Positions 1-8,895 of a stretch of DNA of 23,296 nt are shown here, one piece after another. Each line of letters opens with the position of its first letter. Within the stretch, counting starts at the first letter, position 1. Under the pieces are notes generated by a model. That model was not told the DNA's origin. It saw only the letters and a list, made by a program, of their open reading frames with translations, and ran no database searches. Source of the stretch: Chara braunii (Eukaryota; Streptophyta; Charophyceae; Charales; Characeae); assembly GCA_003427395.1 (NCBI GenBank), contig BFEA01000264.1, forward strand, positions 235,904 to 259,199, given 5' to 3'. Position numbers and translations under genes: made by a program.

Positions 1-194
1 GGAGTATTGACATGAGGATGGGATGGGAAGGTAGCCTCGTTCCCTCAGGACGGCCATGGCTGACCGCTCCTGGTGATCAATGTGTGCCTAGTAACCGGCC
101 TCTACAACACCCTGGGTTTAAAAAAACAAACAAAAAAACAAAAACAAAAACAAAAAAAGATCCAAGGGTGTGTGGTGGGCCCGGTTTCCAGCCA
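1..194. other. Gene-free segment with an A/AAAC-rich tract
   Basis: I see no gene here. An A-rich run of AAAAAC-type units lies at about 120-160. It could be a decayed poly(A) tail of a retroposed sequence or simple low-complexity DNA. The phrase GGCCCGGTTTCCAG at 178-191 recurs in similar form at 483-500 and 15176-15193. Confidence 0.5.
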
Positions 195-306
195 GTGCAG
201 CTCCCCACCAATAGACTGGAGTCATCTGAAGGTGCTTGCGACTCCAGTCTATTGGTGGGGGGTGCAGCTCACCACCAGTAGACTGGAGTCATCTGAAGAG
301 GCTTGC
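195..306. repeat. Snap-back repeat: direct 45-bp copies with an inverted core
   Basis: Two 45-bp direct copies (195-239 and 262-306) differ at four positions. Between them, 240-260 is the exact reverse complement of 203-223. This gives a perfect 21-bp inverted repeat with a 16-nt loop. All of this is read directly from the sequence. A transcript could fold either arm of the middle copy, so two alternative hairpins are possible. No coding sense was found. Confidence 0.9.
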
Positions 307-587
307 ACAGCAGACAGGTACTTGCTCTCTTTTCTGTAAGATTTTGAAGCCAAACTGGGTAAGGCTCCCTGACAGATAGTGTGATTTTTCAGTAGTTCCT
401 GGTTATTTTCCTCCCTTTGTTTCTGTTTCCGAANTTTTTTGGTTCCGTTGCATACTTTCTTTGGAGTTGCAGACCATGGGATGCTGGACCCGGTTTCCAG
501 CACAACCGTCACTCCCGGGTTGAGATGTTGTGGGATTCCCGGCCTCATTGGGTCGGAAAAAAGAAACAGGGCACAAAAGGCCCGCGA
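307..587. other. No gene seen; dispersed GGACCCGGTTTCCAG motif
   Basis: No supportable gene. An N lies at 435. The stretch at about 460-560 resembles 15150-15310 in two blocks: the GCTGGACCYGGTTTCCAG phrase (here 483-500) and a following CGGGTTGA...TTGTG...CCC-G-CCTC block. This points to a weakly conserved dispersed repeat. Confidence 0.4.
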
Positions 588-632
588 CTAAATCTGCATT
601 GGCACCACCGCCTCTAAATCTGCATTGGCACC
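588..632. repeat. Short 19-bp direct repeat
   Basis: A 19-base phrase at 588-606 (CTAAATCTGCATTGGCACC) recurs exactly at 614-632, so the period is 26 bp. This is a simple local duplication with no assigned function. Confidence 0.9.
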
Positions 633-738
633 CGTTTCAAATAAAAAGGCTGCAGTTTCACCACCTCACCAGCGCCCCCCCCCCAAACAACAACAAACTT
701 GCACACACATTTTTGAAACTCAAACAAAGGGCGCTGCT

Positions 739-886
739 GCACGGCACACGAAACGAAAAACGAAACGAATGTATCTTTCGGCAGAAAATGGCCAGGTTCA
801 TCGGTTTGCTATAAATAGTAACGAGTGTATTTTGCCACCTTTGGTGGGCAGATGCACTCGTTTCGTTTTCGTTTCGTGTGCCGTGC
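739..886. repeat. Nested foldback (MITE-like palindrome)
   Basis: The outer arms are 739-770 and 855-886. They are near-perfect reverse complements built on ACGAAACGAAA units, with about one inserted A and one mismatch. Inside them, 822-839 pairs with 843-860 across a 3-nt loop with few mismatches. The two hairpins share bases 855-860, so they are mutually exclusive. A TATAAATA-like string occurs near 809-816. The form suits a foldback or miniature inverted-repeat element, but no target-site duplication could be fixed, so the class is unknown. Confidence 0.7.
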
Positions 887-1520
887 GGCGAGACCCAGAC
901 ATCGGCGCCACTTTCTTTCGTTCTTTCCCTTTTTTTTTTTTTTCTTTTTTTTTTTTTTGGCTCTTACTCTTTTTTCCTTTTTTTGCCTATGTCTCCCCCT
1001 TAAGGGGAAGGGAAGTCGAGACTCAGGGCGTACTGACACTAACTCTACCATGGAGTCCTGATGTCAGTATCCCCTCAATCTCTGGGCGAGGTCGCACTTG
1101 CCACTTGCCCGAACTCCCCCTTCTGGACAGTAGATTCAGAGAACNGGATGAGGTCGAGCCTTTGACGCCTTGCTGNACNGTACANCAGTGCGGTATTATA
1201 GCCGTTGATTTTCAGATGCAGAGCTCGAACCCTGCTGGATATGGTGAGGTTAGCGGCTATCAAGAAACAACAGGAGGAACACAAGGCTNCTGTTTTTTTT
1301 TTGGCGGTCTGGGAGCCTATGTCCTACCAAATTTAATTNGTACAAGTCTNGAACACAATCAATAATAGGTAGGCAATGGTGAAAAAAATGGGAAAAAGAA
1401 AAGAAAAAGAAAAAACGAATAGGCTATCAAAACGTAGGCCAGGGTCTGTGTCTGAAAACCCCATAGTAGGTCAGGCCCTTCAGAGGGTCTCTGAAAAACC
1501 CTATACTGGCTGTAAACAGC
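887..1520. other. Gene-free segment with a long T-rich tract
   Basis: A T-rich polypyrimidine tract spans about 910-985, directly after the foldback. The rest has no convincing reading frame and includes several Ns (1145-1350). Any ORF crossing the Ns is unreliable. Confidence 0.5.
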
Positions 1521-1720
1521 GGTCAACTTTCATGGAAGAGAGGCGGGAAAAAAAATGGAGGGAATCAGTGGTCCCAAAAAAAAACAAAAAAAAAAGACAA
1601 TTGTACACGAAACGCGGGAAGTAAGTGGCGGTAATAAGGGGTCAAATTTCCGAGAACAAAGGCAGGAAGAAAATGGCAGTAATCAGTGGTTGAACTTCTA
1701 GGAAGAAAGGCGGGCCTTGG
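1521..1720. repeat. Degenerate tandem repeat, about 48-70-bp unit
   Basis: A GGTCAA(C/A)TTT...GG(C/A)GGGAA...AATGG...GTAATCAGT pattern begins near 1521, is disrupted by an A-rich run near 1570-1600, begins again at 1640 and starts a last partial copy at 1688. Copies are purine-rich and diverged. I see no gene. Confidence 0.6.
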
Positions 1721-1724
1721 AGCC

Positions 1725-1998
1725 TGAACTTGGGGATGGTTCAGTAGGCCCTCTGCCATTATCTGCGACCCCCTTATTGCCCTTGGTGCGCTCGTCCCTC
1801 CGCGCCTTGGCACAACCCACTGGCTCTCAAGGCCCAACGGGCATACTCGCACTCAAGCCTCTCGCAATGGATTACGGTAGGAAGACGCTGCACCCGCAGA
1901 AGGCCCCAACCACTCCGGTCTCTTCCATCCTGCGGGCTAAACCCGTCGCGGGCTCGCACGCACGCTGAACTCCTCGGTCCGCATTTCAAGACGGGCGG
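1725..1998 (-). pseudogene. Degenerate 25S/28S rRNA fragment
   Basis: Read on the minus strand from 1998 downward, this contains CCCGTCTTGAAA, then CGGACC, AGGAGT and TGCGAG. They occur in the order and spacing of the conserved large-subunit rRNA stretch that normally reads CCCGTCTTGAAACACGGACC followed by AAGGAGT. Further on, a block ending near GCGAGAGGCTTGAGTGCGAG tracks the conserved GCGAAAGGTTCGAGTTAGAG segment. Many differences are transitions, so this is not a working rRNA. It is a piece of one conserved region only, and it abuts the dispersed repeat at 2009-2224. I am confident of the first block and less sure of the downstream limit. Confidence 0.65.
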
Positions 1999-2008
1999 GA
2001 TTAAGAAA

Positions 2009-2224
2009 ATTCCGCCGGCATCCCGAACACACCGGAACCCACAAGCCAAACGTAGGGGGAACGTGCTCTAGGTCCTCGACTGCCGTGATGGCTTTTAAGT
2101 CCGGTGCCTCGTCGGGATTGAGAAACGTCGGAGCAAAAATAAAAATAGGAATATTTTAAAAACTCTCAACCGTCAGAGGACGATGGCCGAGGAAAAGGGA
2201 GCCGCTGGTACCGTTCCGACGCCG
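2009..2224 (-). repeat. Dispersed 216-bp repeat, copy 1 (inverted relative to copy 2)
   Basis: The reverse complement of this stretch matches 14876-15092 with about 11 differences, roughly 95% identity by eye. Both copies end together at a GGCGGAAT phrase and then diverge: here into the rRNA-like fragment, there into unrelated DNA. In the best shared frame most of the repeat reads through, with phrases such as F-A-P-T-F-L-N-P and V-P-V-C-S-G-C. Copy 1 has a TAA where copy 2 is open. I do not recognise the product. Confidence 0.85.
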
Positions 2225-3236
2225 CGCAAGCCAGCTTCCGGGAAGCAGTGGCTAGGTGATGCGTTTGGTGCGAGCCGAAAAGTCCTGTCGGGCTGACAGT
2301 ACGCTGGCCGGTTGCGCGCTTGATCGCCACGACAGACCGTGGGATCCGGGCGAGCCGTGTCGAGCTTGTGTGAGTGGGGTGACGATCGCAGCGGCGGAAG
2401 TTAGCACGCGACGGCCGGGATCGTCGGTGTGGGTATGAGGATTGGTAATTGGAGTCAAGTGGATGATTGGCTCGGGGCCATACTGGAATTTCACGGCGAA
2501 TGCGCCTTCATGGTTGCGGATCATATTTTTTTGATGTGAGTTCATGGCTGCGAAGTCGAAGGTTTCCTTGTCGAATTATGGTGTCTCCTGTCTCGACATT
2601 TCTCGTCTATCTCTCCCATCTCTATCTCCCTCTTTCTGATTTGAATAACGTAGTGTTATGAGTTTGTCTCTCCTGTGAACTGAGGTGAACTCTTGCGATC
2701 CCCTGCGAAGAAGAACTTCTTCCGGAACTCTTCCATTAGTTTCCTGGGTAATCCCCGGATGCAAAGAAACTCAATCATCTTGTCTTGTGAACGGTGGATG
2801 CGTATCTACAATCCCCCGATTAATTTCTGACATGTGTACCATTGTCATTTTCGCACCTTCCACAGTGGATGTATGCATAGAGATGCTTGTATTTTTGCGT
2901 TGATTAGACCCAGAGCTCGACGGGATTTTGTTCGAGAACGCAAGAGTGCTTAGATCTGTCGCTCTGAATGCACTGCGCATGCCATCTGCCTTATGCTGCA
3001 CAACATCTGCAAACAGTCTATGAGGCAGCCCCGAAAAAGCCAGGCGCCTCGGGTTTTGTCAAATCTGGTCTGCTGAAACTGAGTCGCGGGTTGATCTCTC
3101 AAAACTTCAACCCGATTATTGCATGGTTGTACGCTTTTCCCGTGTCAAAGGGAAGGAAAATACTAGTTAGTTCTTTTTCGATTGTGCTTCTTGATGACGT
3201 CCCGGGGTTTTTCCAAACTCATTTTGATTGATTGAT
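2225..3236. other. No gene recognised
   Basis: About 1 kb with only short, unconvincing frames. It may include part of the upstream LTR of the element that starts at 3998, but no matching second LTR is present to set its limits. There is a CT-rich stretch at 2590-2640 and no clear TATA box or repeat. Confidence 0.4.
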
Positions 3237-3764
3237 ATGTGGACTGACGGTCGTACCTCGATCAGGCGCCAGCCTCCCGTATCTCCCTCGCCAACGCGCC
3301 CCTTCCCTTACAACGAGGAAAGGACACATGTCTGCGAGTGGGACGTACGAGAAGCTATCGCACGGTTCGGCGGACGATATTACTTCCCTCATGAAAATCG
3401 TTGTTCTGGATTCGTGGATGTGGGCTTTGTCATTATCGACACTCACTTCCCACCTTACTCAGTGTTGTTGTCATTTAACGAGCTGATCGTCATTCCATGG
3501 ACGACAGTGGCGCCTCATTGGCCTCGAACCCTGTGCACTCAGTGCCAGCGTTTCGATCGCTACGAATCAAAGGGCTTCCACTACCAGATACGGAGTGAAG
3601 ACAAGCACACGGAAAGAGCCACGCGAGTGAGACCATCCACGTCGGACTCGAAACTGACCAACGAGCGACGTCGGGACTTGATACAGAAACGGGACACGCG
3701 GAGTGTACCGAAGTCCTTCCGCTCTAAACGAAAATCCATAGCGCGGTGGGAAGTTCGAAAGTAA
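3237..3764 (+). CDS. Doubtful ORF of about 175 codons, unknown product
   Basis: This open frame starts at ATG 3237; the frame also runs upstream through a TTG at 3228. It is Arg/Ser/Thr-rich, with a C-T-Q-C pair mid-way and a very basic tail. I recognise no domain. It sits immediately upstream of a retrotransposon primer-binding site, where an LTR is expected, so it may be an open stretch within an LTR and not a gene. A polypyrimidine run ending in AG (3784-3797) follows it. Confidence 0.2.
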   Translation: MWTDGRTSIRRQPPVSPSPTRPFPYNEERTHVCEWDVREAIARFGGRYYFPHENRCSGFVDVGFVIIDTHFPPYSVLLSFNELIVIPWTTVAPHWPRTLCTQCQRFDRYESKGFHYQIRSEDKHTERATRVRPSTSDSKLTNERRRDLIQKRDTRSVPKSFRSKRKSIARWEVRK

Positions 3765-3997
3765 TTTTTGGATTGAATTTGAATTTTTCTCTTTTAGCGT
3801 CAAGCCCGCGTGCGCATTCCACGACACGCAAAAGCAACCGACTTACTTCATCGGGCCAACACGGGGGATTTCAGTTCTGTCAGTGTCCCCACACTCAATT
3901 TTCCAAAAATCCTTGACACTCCCCATCTTGCTGTTTTTCTGGGTCTTCTTTCCGCACCTTTAGCACTCCGAACGGAAGACAGCACAGGGCGTGAGGT

Positions 3998-4010
3998 TGG
4001 TATCGGAGCC
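3998..4010 (+). promoter_or_regulatory. Primer-binding site, initiator-Met-tRNA type, of gypsy element A
   Basis: The string TGGTATCGGAGCC matches the plant retrotransposon primer-binding consensus TGGTATCAGAGCC at 12 of 13 bases. It lies about 120 bp before the gag start, as expected just inside a 5' LTR. The G at position 8 is also present in the partly masked site at 19023-19034. The LTR edge just upstream is not a clean CA end, so the exact boundary is unclear. Confidence 0.75.
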
Positions 4011-4127
4011 GACACATGCCGGTTCTGATGATAGTAAGTCGAACTGGCGAGAGGTAGAAGAAGTCCTCAACCTGTTCGTCGAGATCACCCAGTGACTAGA
4101 TCAAGATCTGGTCGGGCTAGACAGGCT

Positions 4128-5618
4128 ATGCCAATGGCCGACGGCAACGCAGCTCCCCCCAGGGTGATTGTTAGTATTCCTGCCGCTTTTCCTTTCTTTC
4201 CTAATCGCACCCACCCCGAAGCTTGGTTGGAAGCCGTCCAAGCTCAAGGATATAGCGTGGAAGATCTCCCCCGCATCATCACCTTGCTGCTTCGCAACAC
4301 GGCGCATGATTGGTTTAGGAAACACGGATGGGTAGATTGAAACACCTTCAAGCAAGCGTTTTTGCCCAGATTTGATACGGTCAGCGAAGATGCCGCTTGG
4401 TATGTACTCAAAACTCGACCACAAGAGTCAGGGGAGTTGCTGCCTGACTTCGTGGATCGATTCCAAACTACGTTAGACAAATCAGGGCGAGATGAAAAGT
4501 CCACCCGAGATTTGTTCATCGATTATCTACGAAGCCCGACGCTAAAAGGTAAGCTGCAGAAAAAGGTTCCCCCTAAAACGAACCAGCTATCCGCTATCAT
4601 CACCAAAGCACTTGAGTTAGACCTGACGGATACAAAGAAGTATATCAGTCAAGGAGACAAAGACATCACAAACACGATTCAGGATGTAGCGGCGAAACCA
4701 CGATCGTGCTTACGAGCGGTAGAACGATTCTATCCCCGGTCTGATCATGACCTTCCCGAAGGAACCGCCTCTGATATCCTGTCAGTTCCTTCTTCCTCTC
4801 CTCCGACTCTCTCAATGAACAAACAGGTAGCAACTGTTAAACCCAGAAGCTCCCAAGATCCTGCCTCTATGACCGTAACAAACATGCACTTGACACAAAT
4901 GATCCATACAGCTACTACCAAACAATCTGAATGGATGAGCAATCTGGTCCAAATGCAAGCGGCTCACATGGATCGAATGAAATAGATAATGAGCAGGCTA
5001 ATTAAGTCCAACCCGGCTTCTGCTCGACCTGCCCCTGCGTCGTTCCCGCTTTTGCCTGCTCTGCCTGCACCTGGACAAGCACCGCAGTTTCCTCATGCAG
5101 CTAACCTGGCAGGGAAAATCGAGTGTTACAATTACAAACAGCCCGGGCAAAATACTGTCCGCAGCCAAAACGAAATCAGCCCCCGCCTGCCGCAGCCCCC
5201 GTAGCTCTGAATCAAGGACGGGTGGCTGCACTACTGGATACGGCCCGAAACAAGGAGAGCATTGCATACGCCCCTGAGCGACCTTCCCCCTCAATGGCAG
5301 TTGCATCGACCTCAGGAACTATTTCTTCCGAAGCTGCGGACGTGGTTGATCCGGTCGAATACCTTCATCTCGCCAGCATGATCGGAGTTATCTGACCAGC
5401 CCAGGACGATCTTGAATGGGTCGAACGCGAATCTAACCCCGGACCACAATTTCGGACGGGAGAAATCGATGTACTACGGACGCTTAAGCAACTAGACATT
5501 CGCGTTCCGGTCTTAGTGGGACATTTGCTCACCATATCCGAAGCAGCAAATGACAAGTGTTGCAACAATGTCAGTAGAATCAAAAGCGCTTTACTTACGA
5601 GCGCATACAATGAATGTT
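4128..5618 (+). pseudogene. gag: gag of element A (capsid and broken zinc knuckle)
   Basis: Gag builds the intracellular particle that packages element RNA. The first ATG is at 4128, but the frame is open from about 4038. The N-terminal part has a Retrotrans_gag-like region (AWLEAV..., then LLRNTAHDWF near codons 28-65). The reading continues through a TGA at 4338-4340, in a spot where a Trp-containing segment is usual, and a TAG at 4983-4985. The zinc knuckle begins at about 5122 as C-Y-N-Y-K-Q-P-G. Its second Cys is Tyr, and the frame then shifts. The Y-C-P half continues in the next frame, which runs to a stop near 5618 with another TGA at 5393-5395. The nucleic-acid-binding finger is therefore both mutated and split. 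Confidence 0.8.
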
Positions 5619-8407
5619 AAAAGAGAAAAAGGAAGAAGGAGCGAAGGGTGTTGCCCCGCCAGAACCCGAAGTTGGTGAACCCGAAAAAGCGCGAGTAGCT
5701 ACAATTTCTTTAGCTGAGAAAGATCATTTCGTACGAACTCGACCAGTGTTGTGGAAAACTGTTGAATGTGATTGCGAAGTATGGGGCAAACCTTTTAACG
5801 CCCTCATTGATACCGGCTCCTCTGCGGTCGCTATATCATTAGAAACGGTGAAAAGGACGGGACGACTCTACTCGATTCTCCCTCAATCTGGCAAGGACCA
5901 TTACGTCTCTGCTGACGAGGAAACGATGAATATCGTAGGAATCATTGAGAATGTGGCCGTGAAAGTGGAATGAGTACACGTCCGCGTTAACGCCTTGGTC
6001 ATAGATGTGCACTCATATTCGGTGTTGTTGGGACTGCCTTGGGCAACGGCGGTAGGTGCCCTCATGCATTTCGATTCCAAGCAGTTGGTGGTTACGCACA
6101 CAGGAGGAAAACCCCAGATAGTTCCATTGCGGATTTCCACCCGAGCAGTAAAAAGGAATCCTGATTCTGCTCGGATAGGGATGATTCAAGATCCCGAACA
6201 CGAGGAATTTCCATCTTCCGATAATCGTAGCAGATCCGAAGAGTCAGAGTGCGAAGAAGAGATGCCTAGTGAGAGTGAATGGAAATACTTGGTCGAACTT
6301 TTCGAACACGAAACCCCAGAGGAATTTCAGATGGTTCCCAGAACCACACAAACTTTTCACTTGAGTCTGGGAGACAACGTGCTCACACCTATGGAAACCC
6401 AGGTCAGTCCCTCGACCTTTCTCGGGGAACCCGTCTTGCAAATATCTGACCTGGCAGACGATTTGGAACCCCCTCGTACTTCGTACGAGACAACATTTTC
6501 CCTCCGAGCACGCTATCAACAGGCGAAACAATACCTAGACGTTTCTGTTTCCCCTCCAAGGTCGCTGCTTACGACAGGAGCAACCATCGCTCTGATAAAA
6601 CAAGAAGCTGAAGCTCCTGTCGACGATGTGCCCGATCTGATGCAGGAAATGATTGATTTAACAAGAATAACCGTGGAAGAAACCTCGGCTGATTCGGAAA
6701 CTGACGCCGAAGTTAAAGAGACCGAGATGATTAGCCCCGCTGAATCCCAGATGATCGCGATTGTATTTTTTGTCCTCACTAGCAGCTCTATTTTCTCTAG
6801 CGTCCATGACCGACGGAATCGACCTGCTGATTGGATCGATATGCCCCTCGGGATACCCGATCGACTGACTATCACTCTACCCGATCACGTCTCCCTAGAA
6901 TTTCGAAAATCACTGATTAATGTCTTGAATGGGTACGTAGAGGTATTAAGTGTGTGTGATAACGATATTGGGTTGTCTAACGTGATTGAGCATGCCATCC
7001 TTACGGGGTATCATCCACCCATCAGCTGCGTTCCTTATCGATACTCGCCAGCCCAACGGGCGACCGCGTTTCAACGAATTAAGGAATTCGACTCTAATGG
7101 ATGGATCGAACTCGCTATAGGACCTTGGTCGTTTCCTGTGATAATCGTGCCCAAGAAGGCCGGAGGGATCCGCATATGCATCGATTATCGAAAGCTAAAC
7201 GATATCACGATCAAAGATATGTACCCCGTTCCCCAGATTGATGAGTTGTTGGATGCGATTGGGAGTGCTCGATTTTTCAGTAAGTTTGATGTTCGACATG
7301 GGTTTCATCATCTTCTTGTTCGAGAGGAGGATCGTCCGAAAACGACGTTTGTGTTGTTCGAAGGTACTTGGCAATGGGTTCGATGTCCAATGGGCATCTG
7401 CAATGCTCCTGCAACCTTTCAGCGAGCCATGAACATGGCTTTCCAGAACTTTGTGCGAAAGACACGTCTCGTGCAGAGTATCATCAACTACTGCGTGATC
7501 GTGTACATGGATGATGTTCTGGTGTATTCGAGTTCCTACGAGGGGCATGTGCAGCACATCGAATGGATGCTGCATGCATTGAGGGATGCCGATTTCAAGG
7601 TGGCGCTGGAGAAATGCCAGTTCTTCCTCACCACCATTTCCTTCCTGGGACACGTGGTGACAGACCAGGGACTCAGACCGGAACCGCAAAAGGTGGCAGG
7701 CGTGAGAGACGCGCCTGTGCCCACGACTATCACGCAAGTTTGCGCCTTTCTAGGCCTGGCCTCGTACTAACGAAGGTTTATCAAGGGCTTCGCGGCTATT
7801 GCGAGTCCCCTCACAAATCTGTTGAAAAAGGATCAGCCGTTGATTTGGACGCCAGAGTGTGATCAAGCGTTTTCGAAACTCAAGGCAACCCTTATTTCGG
7901 CTCCGGTCGTTATAAGACCGGATCCTGAAAAGCCTTTTGTCCTCATCACGGACTGGCAGTCGTAGGCAATCTCAGCGGTCTTGGCCAAGGTGGGACCCGA
8001 CAGACTCGAATGCGTGGTGGAATACGCGTCTAAGTCGGTGCCTGCCTGCAAGCGCAATTACGCTGCCCCGACAGGAAAATGCTATGCGGCTCTGTGGGGG
8101 ATTAGTCACTTTCGAGCCTATCTGTATGGGCGGAACGTCACGCTGGTCACCGATCATGAGCCATTATTAGCCCTGAAGAAATCTAAGGATTACTCGAGCA
8201 TGATCGGGAGATGGGCAACAATGTTACAGAGCATTGACTTTTGACATTCGTCATCGGAAGCACGAGAGGCACAGTAATGCTGACGGGTTGGCACAACTGC
8301 ACCGATCCGAGAAGGTCCTCAAGAGCGAGGAGGTAATTCCGTGGAACGAGCCGAAGAATGAGAACGGACCGCGGTATGGGCAAGTGGAAATTCTGTCGAA
8401 GGAGTGA
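5614..8407 (+). pseudogene. pol: pol of element A: protease, reverse transcriptase, RNase H
   Basis: From ATG 5614 the aspartyl protease shows LIDTGSS (catalytic Asp codon 5809-5811) and, later, the VLLGLPW block typical of retropepsins. A TGA at 5971-5973 interrupts it. A long acidic linker follows, with an odd hydrophobic run at about 6751-6800. Reverse transcriptase spans roughly 6990-7770, with the FSKFD block (Asp 7288-7290), PMGICNAPATFQ and an intact YMDD at 7504-7515. The frame continues into RNase H through TAA 7768 and TAG 7963, both where Tyr is usual. The catalytic Glu of the GEC-type motif appears as Lys (8077-8079). One extra T near 8243 shifts the frame, and the end of RNase H (HSNADGLAQL) finishes at TGA 8405-8407. 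Integrase is absent. Confidence 0.88.
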
Positions 8408-8874
8408 GTGACACGGGGCTTTTGCTCTACCCTCTCTGCAACCCTGCTCCCTCTCTCTCTCTCTCCTCCCCTCTCGTCATGACTACCCCACCTGTCTCTG
8501 CGACCCCTTCTTCCCCTACTAATTCCGCCCCTCTCACCGCGCGTACCCCCTATGCTACAGCGAACGGGAAATGCCTTCGGCTGGTTCACCTCTGCGATTG
8601 CAACTGAGTAGCTTTCGTACTGTGGACTGGTAGCTCGGTGGGGATACGCCCACCGAAGGGAGGTGACAACTCCCGTAAGGTGGAGGTAAGTTGTGCCTCG
8701 CGTAGGCCCTATCCTGTCGTAGGGGCTCGCGAGAGATATGGCTGACGCACTCGGCCGGAGCGACCTAAGGAAGCTCTATTTGTGTGTTCGTGACGAGGTC
8801 GGTCCAACTCCTGCGTGACGCGGCCAAGAGGGTCCCGCGCTGCCACGTGCGGTGCTGGACCGATGCGCCCGACA
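8408..8874 (+). mobile_element. Probable 5' LTR (or its 3' part) of element B
   Basis: This stretch ends in GACA at 8871-8874, two bases before a perfect tRNA-Asp primer-binding site, which is how a 5' LTR should end. Its start is not proven. The junction with element A's pol at 8405-8409, which begins TGAGTGACAC, is the simplest choice. A CT-rich run lies at 8440-8475. No second copy was found within the window, so the limits are inference. Confidence 0.45.
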
Positions 8875-8876
8875 GG

Positions 8877-8895
8877 TGGCGCCGTTGCCGGGGAT
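8877..8895 (+). promoter_or_regulatory. Primer-binding site matching tRNA-Asp, element B
   Basis: The sequence TGGCGCCGTTGCCGGGGAT is the exact reverse complement of the 3' end of plant tRNA-Asp(GUC), including the added CCA. Nineteen consecutive bases match, so chance is very unlikely. Several plant gypsy elements, Athila-like ones among them, use this type of site. It marks the start of the internal region of a second LTR retrotransposon on the plus strand. Confidence 0.9.

Larger units (their letters stand above)
3998..8407 (+). mobile_element. Ty3/gypsy LTR retrotransposon A, truncated and inactivated
   Basis: The order is primer-binding site, gag, aspartyl protease, reverse transcriptase, RNase H. 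That order and the RT sequence type identify Ty3/gypsy. In-frame stops lie at 4338, 4983, 5393, 5971, 7768 and 7963, with frame changes near 5150, 5615 and 8243. No integrase zinc finger or core follows RNase H, and no 3' LTR was found. The element seems to end at about 8407, where a second element's LTR region begins. I infer that the second element inserted there or that a deletion joined them. Confidence 0.85.

Noticed and set aside
1190-1260. tRNA gene on the minus strand (GGGTTCGAGCTC box)
   Set aside because: The T-loop pairing fails at the closing base and no D-arm or acceptor stem could be found.
625-1365. Plus-strand ORF of 246 codons
   Set aside because: It crosses a foldback, a poly-T tract and several Ns, is low-complexity, and shows no domain.
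7195-7737. Minus-strand ORF of 180 codons
   Set aside because: It is antisense to the conserved reverse transcriptase region, including YMDD. It is a shadow of pol.
8408-8607. Short Ser/Thr/Pro-rich ORF at the LTR start
   Set aside because: It is low-complexity, CT-repeat driven and lies where the LTR of element B is expected.
8620-8700. tRNA or tRNA-derived SINE (A-box-like TAGCTCGGTGGG)
   Set aside because: There is no acceptable B box or cloverleaf, and the stretch lies inside a probable LTR.
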